NCBI GenBank assembly: GCA_963682175.1
Contig: OY821771.1
Location: forward strand, 13,267,001 to 13,331,000
DNA: 64,000 nt
Reading direction: 5' to 3'
DNA from: Triglochin maritima
Taxonomy: Eukaryota; Streptophyta; Magnoliopsida; Alismatales; Juncaginaceae
Every line of letters starts with the position of its first letter. The stretch's first letter is position 1. The translations under genes and the position numbers were made by a program. Below the pieces are notes generated by a model. It saw only the letters and a list, made by a program, of their open reading frames with translations, had not been told where the DNA came from and ran no database searches. Below are positions 9,801 through 20,999 of the stretch, in pieces.

Positions 9801-12800
9801 AATGAATTAAGTGAAAGACATGGGCAACCTTAACTTCTGAATGTGATACAATGTGTAAAGTCCATTTTGGTTTTTATTTGACTCTTTTCTTCTTTTTTTT
9901 CTTCTTTGGAGCATTTAGTGGTTGGTGTTTGATTCTCCCAGGGTCAGGTTTCGTGCATCATTGCATATGAGGAATTACACTATCACGTACACCTTCCCCC
10001 AAATCTCCACATAGGGCGATCCCTACCACCCGTGTAACGGGAGTTCGGTCGGTGCATCCCAAGTCAGATGACTCGAAAGCACCAGGCACAAAGTCCCCTC
10101 AGACCTACTTTCCCGAGTGATATGAGCCGTGCGAGAAGAGAGAACACCACTTATTTATCTACATGGGAACCAAAACCCCTACACTTAAGTTTCACAAAAA
10201 GAGATTAAGGACCCTTGACTACGACAAACTTCCTTATACTAACAGACACGAATTATTTGATTCACTAGGTTCATGGTGGACTTCTTTAAATGTTTGAGTA
10301 CTGAAATCCTATGATTACACGCCCCCCGAGGGAAAACCGGGGTGCATCCTAACAACTCGATAAGACATAAAGCCAGTAAACTAGAAATCCTAATGCATTA
10401 AAAGTAGCATCCTCCTACTTTAGTGTGTGCTTCAAGGCCTCACTTCTAGTAGGAAGAATAACCACTTAAAATATGAAGTGATCACAATGGAAGGTGAAGA
10501 GTTCTATTTATAGCCATGGAAAAAGCTAACCCGGGACAATCCCCCGATGTGGGACTAACCAAACACCAAAAATAGCCTAAACGAACATTAATACAAGTCC
10601 GAGAGAAATCTTGGCGGATCTGGGCTAATCCAGACCGCCAATTGGCGGTCCAAAATGTCCGGATCCAGTTGAGTTTTATTCTGGGCTTTTCTTTGTACTT
10701 TTGGTGGTCTTTGATGCATCTACTTCGTTTGTTGGAGTTCCGATCCGAATCGAATTGCTAAAATACTCCCCATGATGGTGTGAAGTATTCTGTTTTGCTC
10801 TTAGGTCCCTCTGTCTTGCGTTTAAAAGGACCATGATGGTGTGAAGTATTCTGTTTTGCTCTTAGGTCATTCTCCCTTGCATCTTGGTCCCCAGATCTCA
10901 CAATCCAGTCTTTTTTTCCAGCTTTTGGGTCCTTTTATGCTTCATCTATTCAAACCTAATTATTCCTGAAAACTAAACATAAAACTCGTAACATAGCATT
11001 GTTTAGGTGAAAGTTAATGAATATAAGATACAAATATGAGCATGAAATGATGTCAATCACCTTCATTGTGTCAGTTGAGTTCATCAATCCAGTTTCTGTG
11101 CAAAGGAATGGCAAAGTGAAGATAGAGATCAATCAGGTCTACGAAGCCATCATATTGACAACGTTCCAAAATGTCACCAATGCTCTAAAGGCAAGTCAAC
11201 TATTGGTGACTGTTATGCTAGTGGATGGCAACGCGAAACCTGCAATAGTTTACCTGTATGATGCAATGGAAAAAGCGAAGTTGCAGATCAAGACAACTAC
11301 AAGTTTAGATCCCAATTATATCAGGCCGTTATTGAGGTCATTGATAGAAGATGTGGACGCCAAATGTTGAGTCCGTTGTACTCCGCCGACTTCCTCTTGT
11401 ACCCGATCAAAGACCATCAACACTTACTTACGGGCTGGTCGGATGTTTTGATGAAGTTGGTCTCAAACCCTGAAGACCAAGATCACATATCAATGCATTT
11501 GAATCGTTACAAGAATGATGAAGGATTGTTTGGTCGAGAAATTGTGATGCAGCACTGAACCACAAAGATCCCTACTGATTAGTGGTCTGATTACGGAAGC
11601 AAGGTCAGTGGCGGGAACTGCTCTTTGAAGCAGTTGACCTTTAAAGTTTTGTCTTACTTGTTCAACATTCGGATGTGAGAAATTGGATTGTGTTTGAGCA
11701 AATACTCACAGAAAGAATGAATCAGTTATTTACGAAGAAGTTGAACGATCTGGTGTATGACAACGATTCATGGAGAGGAAGGACAAACCAGGCTACTATG
11801 ACTCTACTATTAGCATAGTTTATGACTTGATGGAAAATCATCCTTGGTGGAAATAGAGGATCCAATTTTTGTAGGAGATGATCTGACATGGGCGGATGTG
11901 GAGGAGACTACTTTTGGTCCATCACGAGGACGACCACGCCGTGCAGCAACACCAACCTCGTAGATTTTACAAACTGCTGTGGAGGACTTCAACTTCAGAC
12001 TTCACCATGAAGCACCTACTTCGTCAGCGGTGCCAGTTCGAGACATAAACGAGGAAGCCGTGGGTATGGCCGATGAGGTAACCGAGGAAGATGAGACTTA
12101 TCATGACAACCCTGATGACTCAGAAATTCCGACGACGTAGAGGATGACATTCCTCAGTCGGTTAATGACCAAATATTTCCGTTGTAGACTTACGTTACAA
12201 TTACTGTCCATTTACTGTTTTCTTATTATAGTTGTTCAGTTGTACTTGCAGTTCTTGTAATACTTAAAAGTTGATAAATGAAAATATACATAGTGGTTTG
12301 GTGGGTAGACGGGGCTTCCAGTGAGGCAATGACGTCGATGAACTTGATGTTTTGTCGAAATTAAATCACCTTAGGTATTTTATACATATTGTTCCTAGTT
12401 TCCCTTATTTTTCCTGAATTTTTACGATTTTCCCGATTTTTTGGGAAAATTGTTGTAATTAAAAAAATAATTTTTTTACAGTTGTGCGGCATGTGTGACA
12501 GCATAGTCGCACCTGCCACCCCCCCCCCCCCCCCCCCCGCACAGGGTCGCATTTGCGAAGTTAAAACATTGGTCAACGCATAAAAAGTAAAGTTGGCCTT
12601 GTGAAATTATCAAACCAGTAATGTTATGTGTAAGGTTTTGGTATGCGGTGTGGTCTGCATGTGGGGTGAGGCACTGCATAGAGTTTATGCGCCATGCAGG
12701 AGTCCATGTAGTTTAAGAATTCATTCAATAATAAAAGTAAACATGTCATTAAATATACATTCAAGTTTTACATATGTAAACAATACGTTGGATAATAATT

Positions 12801-15800
12801 AATATATAAATTACTATATAATATATAAGTAATGATAAAAATATTTAATTTTAGCAAATCACTTAATGATGTGCTTAAAACAACCCAATATAGTATAACC
12901 TTGCCCAAACAAATCAGTAAATACATAATGACTACTAAATTAAAAGTTACGAAGAAAATTATCTGAACACATGATTGAGAGAAAATTGAAGTGGAGATCA
13001 ACAAATGATGGCCAGCAGCTGGGGGCTTGTTCGATGTGTTTGGGTGGTGGTTAAGGATTATAATTGAAGGGGAATTTGGTTAGTTTGCCATATGGGTGCT
13101 GGGGTAGATGGATCTTTTTAGGGTTAAATTACCCAATGTAGTTACTATAGTTGGTCGGCCACTTGCACCACATGCAAAAAATGCCCCAATTATGTGCTCC
13201 AACATTTCTTGTCCCACATACGAGGCTGCCCAATAGACTGTATTTTTCATATCAGAATACTGTTATATGTGTTTTGTAATCTTTCACTTGTTTTTGTTAA
13301 GCTTCAAATAAAATGTTTGGGCTACAGTACGTCTGTAAAACTGTATTTGTCCTTTAAGTTTGTTTCTGTTTAGACTTATGAAACGGAAAATTTTGATAAC
13401 AAGAAATGCTCTGTAGGAAATGATACCTCTGGATCTGTGCCACGCCACAGGATCGGGCATAGTGTGGTTCTTGGTTTAAATGTTAGTGACCAGGGTGAAA
13501 ACAATGTTGCAGACCTGCCCCGGGTATTGTGCTCTGTTTCTTTTTGAGAAGCATCCTGTTTTTCTTCTTCTTCTGATAGCTTCTTTTCGATGTTTCAGCC
13601 CACACATAGTCATTTTTTTCATTGTGCAGATAATTGGATCAATTCTTAGTTCTTTGGGGATTGGAACTGCAAATAATGTGTCACTGAATGGAAATGCAAA
13701 TTCAGTGAGTTTTTTTCTTCAAATATTTGCAATATTGCTTATTCTAATTACTTATCCTTCTGAGTAAAAACATGAAGTAATTTTATAGGCCTTCCAAGGT
13801 CTAGCGACAGGAGCTCAAGGTGGCAATGGGAGCAATCAAAGTGGACATCAGCCTTCACATGTTGCATCTCCTGGGGCCTTTTTGAATCACATGGTCTTTT
13901 ATCTCTGTCTTTTCATAATTATTATTGTTCTTGTATGCCTTTTTTTGACAGATAGATCCTTGGTTTAATTGCAGGCAGTTCCTGATTCTTTTACTACATT
14001 GCATGCATTTATCAACCGAATGGAGCATATTTTGCCACTACATAGTGGTATGATGATCTTACTAGTAATTGTAGGTTCATTTGTGCTCATCATGGATAAT
14101 CAACTATCAAGTTGATATTTAATTTTCTTTCCATGCGCAGGCAATCAACAATCAGCACCCTCTAGTGCTCAACGGTCTCCTACACAATCATTTCCTCCTA
14201 CGTCTCCTGATGCGCTAATAAATGTTGTTGAACGTGCTCAACAACTACTCAGTGGTCCTGCAGTAGCTGCCCTCTCGGTAAATTCTCTACAGAATAATTT
14301 CCACGTAAAATTGCACTATAATGTTTCCAAAAAGCATCATTTTTCACTTTCCAAAGCTATATGATTTTTTTATCTTTTTGTGCTGCCAGATTATTTTGTT
14401 TTCTCCTTTGAGACTTATCAGCATTGTTTCTTGCATGCAAGTCTTATCTAAGTTGAAGATTTACTGTAAAAAATGTTTCTACTAATATTATGGAAACTAG
14501 ATTTCCAATTTTTTCATTTGTGGTTTGATTCCTAGAATTCACTTCAAAGTTTATTAAGATGTAGTTATTTTGTTTTGTATTTTTTAATTGATTGTCTTAT
14601 TTATTTCCAAGTATGAGACCAGTAAGCCGTGGAAAAGATTTTGAGCTTGATATCTTTGAACATTGATGATTAATATTAATCTGTTGAAACTGAAATCTTG
14701 CCTTAGTGCTAAGGTGATGCAAATTAGAAAATTTGAAACACCGCGCAGGAGAGATGAGACAATTGAAGAATCAAGCTAGAAAACTTATTGTCTTACTACA
14801 GTATTTCAGCGAAAATTGGATATAAATGCTCAGTAATGCCATATTTGCTAGTTGTCTGAAATTATTTATAAATCATGAAAATGGTTATGCTTTTGTGTTT
14901 GTGCACGATGTACGCACATTGACAATATTTACCTTGGGGCATTGTTGTCAGTCTTGCTGCCTTCAACATGTAACTTAGTATATGACTCTAGTGCTCCGCA
15001 TTGTCTTCCATGGGTTGTGGGACTCGGAATAAGTTTAGACGTGTACTTGAGTTGCAATGGTTATAATATGTTGAATATGCACAATGAAAATCTGAAGTTG
15101 TTAATTGCCCATGCAAGTGTGTAATTGCACACCTGTTGTTGTTAGGCAAAAATTTGTTATCACTTGATCATTCTTTCTTCTTCTTTTTGTAATTTATATT
15201 GACTTGCATACGCCAAAGATCTGTGACTGCAAACTTCCTATCATGTGTTGTTGCAGTTTTTTCTTATGCCTTTTTTGTAGATATATTTTCAGGGACCTTA
15301 ATTTTGTATCTCTTCTGTATTTGTCAAGGATGATGCCATAAACCAAGCAGTCACCAATTCATCATATGAAATTCATATATTTCACTATAATAGATAATAT
15401 CTTAATAGATTACCATCTTTGTTGTAATCTTAATTAGAAAGCATCAATTTCTTAACCAGCCATTGTAAGAAACGGTTGAATCCTTAGAGCTTTGTGTTCA
15501 AACTTCACCTATCAGTATCATCTCTGATTTTTTTGATCGGTAATTCTTACCCTTCTCTCAATCAATCAAGGAGTGGGTAATTTGGCTTTGCAAAAAAAAA
15601 AAAAAGTGGGTAATTTGACTAATTTCTCTAATTACTTATCAATATTTAGAATAAAGAATGTCCTTTCAGTCCCAAGTGAAGAGGTTTAACATCATGATGT
15701 TATAGAAATGATTTGTTAAACCCAGGTTGTGGTATATTGGTGAACAATTTGTTGTCACCTTGTAGCAAAATGTTGTTAAATTGTCTAGTGTAGATGATAA

Positions 15801-18800
15801 CATGTAACACATTGCACGAGCAATGGGGTACTCTGCAGGAGTATACGAGTATGAATCTTAAGATTATTCTTGTATTTAGATATTGAACTTTCTTCGTATT
15901 TTGATATATACATATCCATTATCAACAGCATCTTTCTGGACGTCTTGCACGAGATAATTCATCCACGGAGTTGGGTATCCGAGGCCAGGTTCAGGCTGAG
16001 GCATTGCATGTTGGAGCAGCAATGCAGCAATTGGGATCTCTTCTGCTAGAGCTTGGCCGTACAATATCGACATTCCGCATGGGAGAGTCCGCTGTATCTT
16101 CTGACTCAAGTTTTACATCACCTCAGTTTTCAGAAAACTTCACATTCATCCACCTAATATTTAATGCACACAATGTTGCAGGCGGAATCCATGGTCAATG
16201 CTGGACCTGCAGTATATATATCTTCTTCTGGGCCTAATCCTATAATGGTTCAGGTTCATACTACTACTGCTATTTCTCCTGCCAGTTATTTTCCACATGA
16301 TTAGTAAAAAAGTCTTATTTGTTTCAGCCTGTTTCTCACCAAGCTGGTCCATTATTTGCCCTGCCTCTTCCAACAATAGCAAATGTTGGAGTTCCAGAAG
16401 TGTCTTCTGTTGGGGATGCTCCTAGAATCATCAATATTCGTATGCGTGGTAAGAAAAACATCCTTTCAACTTAAATTTATAGGCAAAGTATTATTCCATT
16501 CCCTGACAACAGGACCTTCAGCTGCTTCTAATGGAACTGGTGGATTCCGGGGAAACACAGAAGCCTCTCATCAGCTATCATCAAATCAGGTTCTTTGTGG
16601 TCTCAGAATTGTTCTGCTAGGTATTTCTGCAAGTTTGCCTTTTGGTCATTAGTTGAAAATTTCATGCAGTCCAGCAATCAGCATCCTGCGCCAGCAACTG
16701 GGAGTGCGTCCCAAGTTGATGGAAATGGTCCCCTTCCTAGATCATCTTCTGTTTCTGAAATCGTAGCTGAAATAAATGATCTAGCAACTACTCTTGCACG
16801 CAATGCAGAAACGGAAAGGACATCAAATCCTGATGTGCGATCTGTTGGTACACAATCTGCACGTCTTTTTACTTGGCATAAACTTATGTTAGAACATATT
16901 CAACATCAACATAACCCCAATGCCTCAGAAGAGGCTCTCGCCTAAGCGAGATAAGGGGGGTCGGATGTACGCAACCCTACCACTGTAAAACAGTGAAGTT
17001 GTTTCCAATTGACCCAAATGATGCAAATGCAACTGACCATTTGCGATTTCACAATAAAAGAAATGCAGATCGTTTAAATAGCCCTTTGATATAGTCCATG
17101 ATACTCCAAATGTCAAAACAACTTAATCTTTGACACAGTGAAAATTGACAATTATGTTAGAACATATTCTGATAGATTTTTTGCCCTTTCTACTTTTTAG
17201 ATCTTTCGAGTATGTCCAATGCTCATTTAGGTAACCCAAATACGCTCTTTGAAAAAGAGGTGGTCAGTCAGACTCGTGAAGGAAGCACTGATGCTTCTTC
17301 GCCACATGCACCCGGTATGGGCGTATCAGGTCCAAATGAACAGAAGGTACGTTAGCTACACTACTGTTTTGAGAACTATATGAGAACACTGCCTTTGAAA
17401 TCTTGAGGTAGTCAGGTTGCTGATAAGAATGTTTCTGCAGGCTGCTTCCACCAGCACGTCATCTGATTCAGGACCTAGTGAAAGTAGCAAAAGCGAGACT
17501 CTTGTGCCGAAGGGTCTAGGGCTTGGTGTCTTGCAACCTAAGGTTTGTAAAATTTTACATGATGGCATTCAGACTAAAAACGATGTCAAACTTGTGAAGC
17601 AACTGGGTGACTTGATCTTTTTTGATTAAACTGCTTAAGTATGAATGTGTAGGTAGATTACATTCTTACCCTGTCCTTTTTCCGTGATTCTTTTAGAAGC
17701 GAAGCAAACAGGCAAATTCTCAACCAAAGGACCTAAAAGCACATGGGGAGCTCAAAAGTCAAGAGGATCAGGAATTAATTAGCAAGGGGCAGGAGGTCTT
17801 ACAATCTCTTATGTCGCAGAATCCACAGATGAGGTCTGATTCATTCACATCCAACAGGCCTAGTGGCTCTTCCCCTGTTGGTCTGGGAAGTTCACAAGTT
17901 CGGGACCAACAACAAAATCTGGGAGGCATGCTGTCAGGGATGCTACAGCAGATGATGCCAGTTGTTTCCCAGGCTTCGAGTAGGAGTCCATCTCTTGTGT
18001 CAACGCCCTCTGGTTCTGGACCTATTCGTCAACCTCAGCGATTGGAAAGTCAAACCAGTAGAACGGATTTGACAGTGGATGACAGAGATATTCAGGTCCA
18101 TTTTTCTATCAACTGCATACCGGTACCAAAAAAAGATTTAACCGTATGTTTGCATTAATGTTTTCGCATTCGTACTACGTTAGGAATCACAAACATTTCA
18201 AACAGGCCCACATATCCTTGTTGTATCCATGTTGGACACGGAAGAGTGAAGACACTTGTAAGGCTCACACACTTAGACACGTGTTGGATACATCATGTTA
18301 CCTGTTCAGGGTTGTAACAATACCTATTATTAGTTTAGGCACTCAGACACGTGGGACACACCATGTGGTGTCTCCTAGGAGGTTTATATGCACGGAGATA
18401 GCCAGAGGCAAGAAAATATGTTTAATGTTCCTCTTTCAACGGGGCAATCTAAGTTTCCATTTCTTGACATAGTATGAAGAAAACAAGTCGTTAGTAAAGC
18501 ATTGACCTTCAATGTTACCCCGTGTTTGTTTTGGATTAGGAAACACTATCCCAATAAAGAAGTCATTACCAATGGTTCCTTACTACTATTTGACATCAAT
18601 ATACATTTTGATATGCATGTTTATGTCAAAATCGGTAACCATATTACAACAGATATTAATATTCATGTGCTTGTCATGTCCAAGACTTTACAAAACGTCG
18701 AATCCTATCAGTAACTCGTGTTGTCATACCCGTAGAGCTAGGAAATCGTATTTGGTATTTAAAAAATATGCAAAACTATGGCCGATTATGATTAGAAACG

Positions 18801-19887
18801 TAGGAAATAAAGGGATTGGATTGTCTACAAGGACTAGGAAGAATAAGAGAATGAGTAGTTATTTACTTGGCAGTATATATCTATTTATGATGAGTATAGG
18901 CCTTTGGTCCGAAGAACGTTTTGATGCAGCCCATCTCATGGCCCAGGACCTAGGTCGGCTCATTAAATTTCAACATCAGTTTTATTTGGAACTTGGTCGT
19001 AAATCTGAAAATGAATATGAACATTGAAACAAGTTTAGTTGAACCATGTTCGTGGTGTCATCCGGTAGTTACGTATTTCTCAGTAGAAATTTCTTTGATA
19101 TTTGTTTATATAGTCAGTGAATCATCAGTCTTACCTTTTCAACATCTACGGGACTGCCTCAAACTTCTCTTGTAATTTTAATTTTGCGATTGAACATTCG
19201 ACATTTGCAGTCATTTACCTAATCATTGCTTGGTATGTCTAGTGTTGGTTTTGTCACTCCTATGGACATAATTGGAATCATGAGCTATATCTCAGGTTGA
19301 TCTTCACTTAGCTGTTGAGGGAATGGAAAACGAAGATGCCCCTGAGAATATTTTCGGCAATGTAATAAATGCTGCTGCCCAAGTTCATGTTGATCGTCAT
19401 ACTGAACTTTCTGAAGCTCTCAGCGGCGATGAGGAGCTATGTAATGTAAGTGCCCAGCATGCTGATTATTTTACTGGAAGTCAAGGTTGCAGTTCTATCC
19501 GTCTTGTGAGCTATAGCTTATTTCTGTTTGGCTGTTGTATCACTTTCTAATGATCTTTCAGTCTGATATTTATTACTTCAATTTAAAACCGTAACCACAT
19601 TATTGGTTGATTTTCCTTCAAGCGAGTAATCTGTTATATATATATATATAATTTTCCTTCAAGTGAGTAATCTGTTATATATATAGGGTCAAGCTCTAGT
19701 GAGCCCAGAGCTCATCAAATTTAGTTTAAGACCCCTACAATCTCACCATTGGATCTTATTTACAGTTCATCTTACCATTCATTAGCATAACCGTTTTTTT
19801 CTTAATCTACCTTACAATTTGAAATGAGTGGTGGATATTGTGGGGGTTTAATTTAGAAAAATTAAACCCTGGGTTCACTAGAGAATT

Positions 19888-19923
<36 letters not shown>

Positions 19924-20122
19924 CAAGCTCTAGTGATCCCAGAGCTCGTCAAATTTCGTTTAAGTCCCTTACAATCTCACAATTGAATATTATTTACGGT
20001 TAATCTCACTTTTAATTAGCATAACCATTTTTATCTTAATCTACCTTACAATTTGAAATGAGTGGTGGATATTGTGGGGACTTAATTTAGAAAAATTAAG
20101 CCCTGATCTCTCTGTAGAATTC

Positions 20123-20180
<58 letters not shown>

Positions 20181-20287
20181 GAATTCTCTAGTGAGCTCCG
20201 GGTTATATTTTTCTAAATTAAACCCCCACAATATCCATCACTCATTTCAAATTATAAGGTAGATTAAGAAAAAAACGGTTATGTTAA

Positions 20288-20324
<37 letters not shown>

Positions 20325-20679
20325 GGGTCTCACGGTGTTGGACTTGACTGGTTTCAAATTGAGATCGTAAAAACATGAGCTTATGTAGGAGGCCTACAAT
20401 CATCTTGGCTGTCGCACCACATTTTGTCAATTTCGGTTAATTTATTTCTATGAAAATTTATGGACGGGATATAACATATGTAAGGAACATGTGATTTTTT
20501 TTAGATCAAATGGACTATTTCACAAATTCTTCCATCAATCTTCTTTTGGTAGTCAATTTCACAAATTCTTGGTAATTGTGTTTAAATGGTGACATCCAAC
20601 TTTGTTTCAGCAATTCATGGAGATGCTGCGTAGGCAATTGAGGGAACGACTTCAATCTGGGCATGGTCATTCGGATTAA
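3817..20679 (+). CDS. CIP73: BAG6/Scythe-like ubiquitin-domain protein (CIP73 type), 771 aa, 18 coding exons
   Basis: Exons: 3817-3945, 4642-4759, 5234-5326, 13417-13523, 13630-13704, 13789-13893, 13975-14047, 14141-14277, 15929-16093, 16182-16253, 16328-16448, 16513-16589, 16670-16847, 17201-17346, 17441-17542, 17697-18095, 19296-19445, 20611-20679. All introns are GT-AG and the frame closes exactly (2316 nt with stop). Residues about 24-97 form an N-terminal ubiquitin-like fold (QQRLIFRGKVLKDD, then HVEDGDTLHLV). About 240-335 is the conserved central helical region of plant BAG6 relatives (INVVERAQQLLSGP, MQQLGSLLLELGRTI), followed by GPNPIMVQ. The rest is Ser/Gln/Pro-rich and disordered, with a basic KKRSK near 566 that could be a nuclear signal. 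BAG6 proteins are chaperone adaptors for protein quality control; Lotus CIP73 binds the symbiosis kinase CCaMK. Arabidopsis 'BAG6' is an unrelated BAG-domain protein. The only weakly supported join is the last one. Confidence 0.9.
4642..5326 (+). other. CIP73: Exons encoding most of the ubiquitin-like domain
   Basis: Exons 4642-4759 and 5234-5326 complete the ubiquitin-like fold begun in the first coding exon. The codon for the His before VEDGDTLHL is split: C at 4759 and AT at 5234. The acceptor used is the AG at 5232-5233, not the earlier TTAG at 5221-5224, because only the former restores the family sequence. A frame that reads 4456-4806 as one protein runs through both flanking introns and is not a gene. 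Confidence 0.85.
5397..5605. repeat. Two-copy tandem repeat, unit about 108 bp
   Basis: The unit beginning GGAAATAATGTGGC at about 5399 recurs at about 5504. Both contain TTAGGAGG, ACAACCAT, TTGGCCGTG and CTTCAA...CACTT...GGTCAAAA. A related scrap (AGGAGGCCTACAATCATCTT) lies at about 20386 in the last intron, so this may be a fragment of a dispersed repeat. Confidence 0.65.
6771..8050 (+). pseudogene. hAT transposase, N-terminal half (BED-like finger, DUF659), broken
   Basis: A start at 6771 (MPPSGNGLPMN) soon runs into a stop. From 6844 the frame gives a BED-like finger region with CELCDFVS. 7345-7540 and onward matches the DUF659 block of plant hAT transposases: WEIETTKTLLDSC, a stop, then GCTIMTDGWND (about 7550), INFLVNC, SVDASAYFHN, then VVQVVTDNAAAYV (about 7735) and CAIHCIDIILEDIGKL (about 7818). 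Several stops and frame changes interrupt it, so it makes no transposase. The frame is cut at 8050 by the nested LTR element and resumes at 11060. Confidence 0.8.
8051..9458 (-). repeat. Complete LTR of element C (3' LTR in element orientation)
   Basis: This is the full-length 1.4-kb LTR. Near its left end it has the block shared by all LTRs of this group (CCGCAAGTGCACGG, AAGTACAGG, CAGGGAGGTGAG at 8073-8130). A perfect 18-bp palindrome GACCGCCAATTGGCGGTC lies at 9072-9089 beside a second, one-base-off copy at 9051-9068. It ends GTCAATCA next to the polypurine tract. Confidence 0.8.
10396..11059 (-). repeat. Truncated LTR of element C with internal duplication
   Basis: This copies the last 660 bp of the left LTR (CATTAAAAGTAGCATCCTCC onward). 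It contains one copy of the 18-bp palindrome at 10633-10650. A stretch of about 60 bp beginning CCATGATGGTGTGAAGTATT is repeated directly (about 10770 and 10830), which the left LTR does not have. Confidence 0.8.
11065..12150 (+). pseudogene. hAT transposase, C-terminal half with dimerisation region, broken
   Basis: This continues the transposase after the nested element. 11110-11300 gives VYEAIILTTFQN and MLVDGNAKPAIVYLYDAMEKA, the conserved region between the catalytic and dimerisation domains. 11364-11558 in another frame gives HMH-type text ending LFGREIVMQH. 11600-11760 corresponds to the hAT C-terminal dimerisation domain (SLKQLTFKVLSYL, then a stop) and 11860-11950 to the acidic tail (DDLTWADVEETTFG). 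At least three stops or shifts make it non-functional. Confidence 0.78.
12519..12538. repeat. Poly-C tract of 20 bases
   Basis: Twenty consecutive C residues lie inside the hAT element, about 33 bp from its right end, between the GTCGCACCTGCCA and GCACAGGGTCGC subterminal motifs. The exact length is doubtful because sequencing of such runs is unreliable. Confidence 0.8.
19686..20290. mobile_element. Three MITE copies embedded in TA microsatellites (Micron-like)
   Basis: Copy 1 (19686-19889) and copy 2 (19919-20124) lie head to tail. Copy 3 (20179-20290) is inverted and truncated. Each full copy runs from AGGGTCAAGCTCTAGTGA to a right end that reads AGGAATTCTCTAGTGAACCC on minus, so the tips are short imperfect inverted repeats sharing CTCTAGTGA. 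Each is bounded on both sides by (TA)n or (AT)n rather than by a unique duplication. This layout resembles the rice Micron MITEs, which insert into TA repeats. They lie in the last intron of the host gene. Confidence 0.65.
20125..20178. repeat. (TA)n microsatellite
   Basis: About 50 bp of uninterrupted TA repeats separate MITE copies 2 and 3. Shorter TA runs lie at about 19634-19650, 19891-19918 and 20290-20322. Confidence 0.9.
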
Positions 20680-20990
20680 CCATTGGTTTATTTGTAATAT
20701 ACCAAGCTTGTCAATTTTTTCTTGATTTTTCACTGGATTTAATTTTATAAGAAGAATTGAAGAATGTTTTTCAGCTATAGAGTTCAGAATGGAGGGAAGA
20801 CTCTTTACATGGCTTGTTCGAGCAGCCGCAGGTGCTTTTGCTTCAACACAATGAAGATGACTCTATGTTATTTCCCTACCCTAATTGTTTTATACATAAG
20901 TATGACTTTATTCATGAATATAGAGTCAAAGCGATCTTTTCGTAGAATGTAAGCCATGCCATTTCTTGTCGGTATGGTTACTGATATCTT
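20680..20990 (+). other. CIP73: 3' UTR of the CIP73-like gene (approximate)
   Basis: Sequence after the TAA at 20677-20679. A possible small intron lies inside it (GTAATATACC at 20694 to TTTTTCAG at 20774), followed by moderately GC-balanced sequence to about 20990. No definite polyadenylation signal stands out; the end is an estimate. Confidence 0.4.
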
Positions 20991-20999
20991 CGTGTACAT

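Larger units (their letters stand above)
8051..11059 (-). mobile_element. Element C: internally deleted LTR element of the A family, 5-bp TSD
   Basis: The flanks CCTTC (8046-8050) and CCTTC (11060-11064) are a perfect 5-bp target duplication. The left copy is a full LTR (8051-9458, TGTTGAACG...GTCAATCA). The right copy is only the LTR's last part (about 10396-11059). Between them (9459-10395) is the antisense polypurine tract (AATACCCCACACCTAAC) and non-coding 3' sequence also found in elements A, B and the Athila element. The 5' internal region and half an LTR are deleted, so no gag remains. Read on minus, the LTRs have a TATA-like CTATAAATAGA at about 10500-10512. Confidence 0.85.
6216..12571 (+). 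mobile_element. hAT transposon, once autonomous, with imperfect TIRs and 8-bp TSD
   Basis: The left end CAACATTTTAATGTGCGG and the right end read on minus, CAATGTTTTAACTTCGC, are imperfect inverted repeats. They are flanked by GTTAGCGC (6208-6215) and GTCAACGC (12572-12579), 6 of 8 identical with both differences transitions, as expected for an old hAT target duplication. Both subterminal regions are rich in TGCGNCGCAC-type words (6232-6405 and 12484-12560). Between the ends lies a broken DUF659/hAT transposase on +, interrupted by an LTR element at 8051-11059. Without that insertion the element is about 3.3 kb. Confidence 0.82.
5327..13416 (+). other. CIP73: Intron 4 of the CIP73-like gene, 8.1 kb, filled by transposons
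   Basis: The donor CAAG|GTGTGC at 5327 and acceptor CTGTAG at 13411-13416 give a phase-1 intron that joins G|GA in frame. Its contents are a 5.4-5.6 kb tandem duplication, unrecognised AT-rich DNA (5600-6215), a 6.4-kb hAT element with a nested LTR element (6216-12571), and AT-rich DNA (12580-13416) with nothing recognisable. The rest of the gene's introns are 80 bp to 1.7 kb, so most of the extra length is insertion. Confidence 0.8.

Noticed and set aside
18502..19027. Overlapping frames of 70 and 171 codons in intron 17
   Set aside because: No similarity to the gene family, flanked by good splice sites for direct joining, and composition is intron-like.
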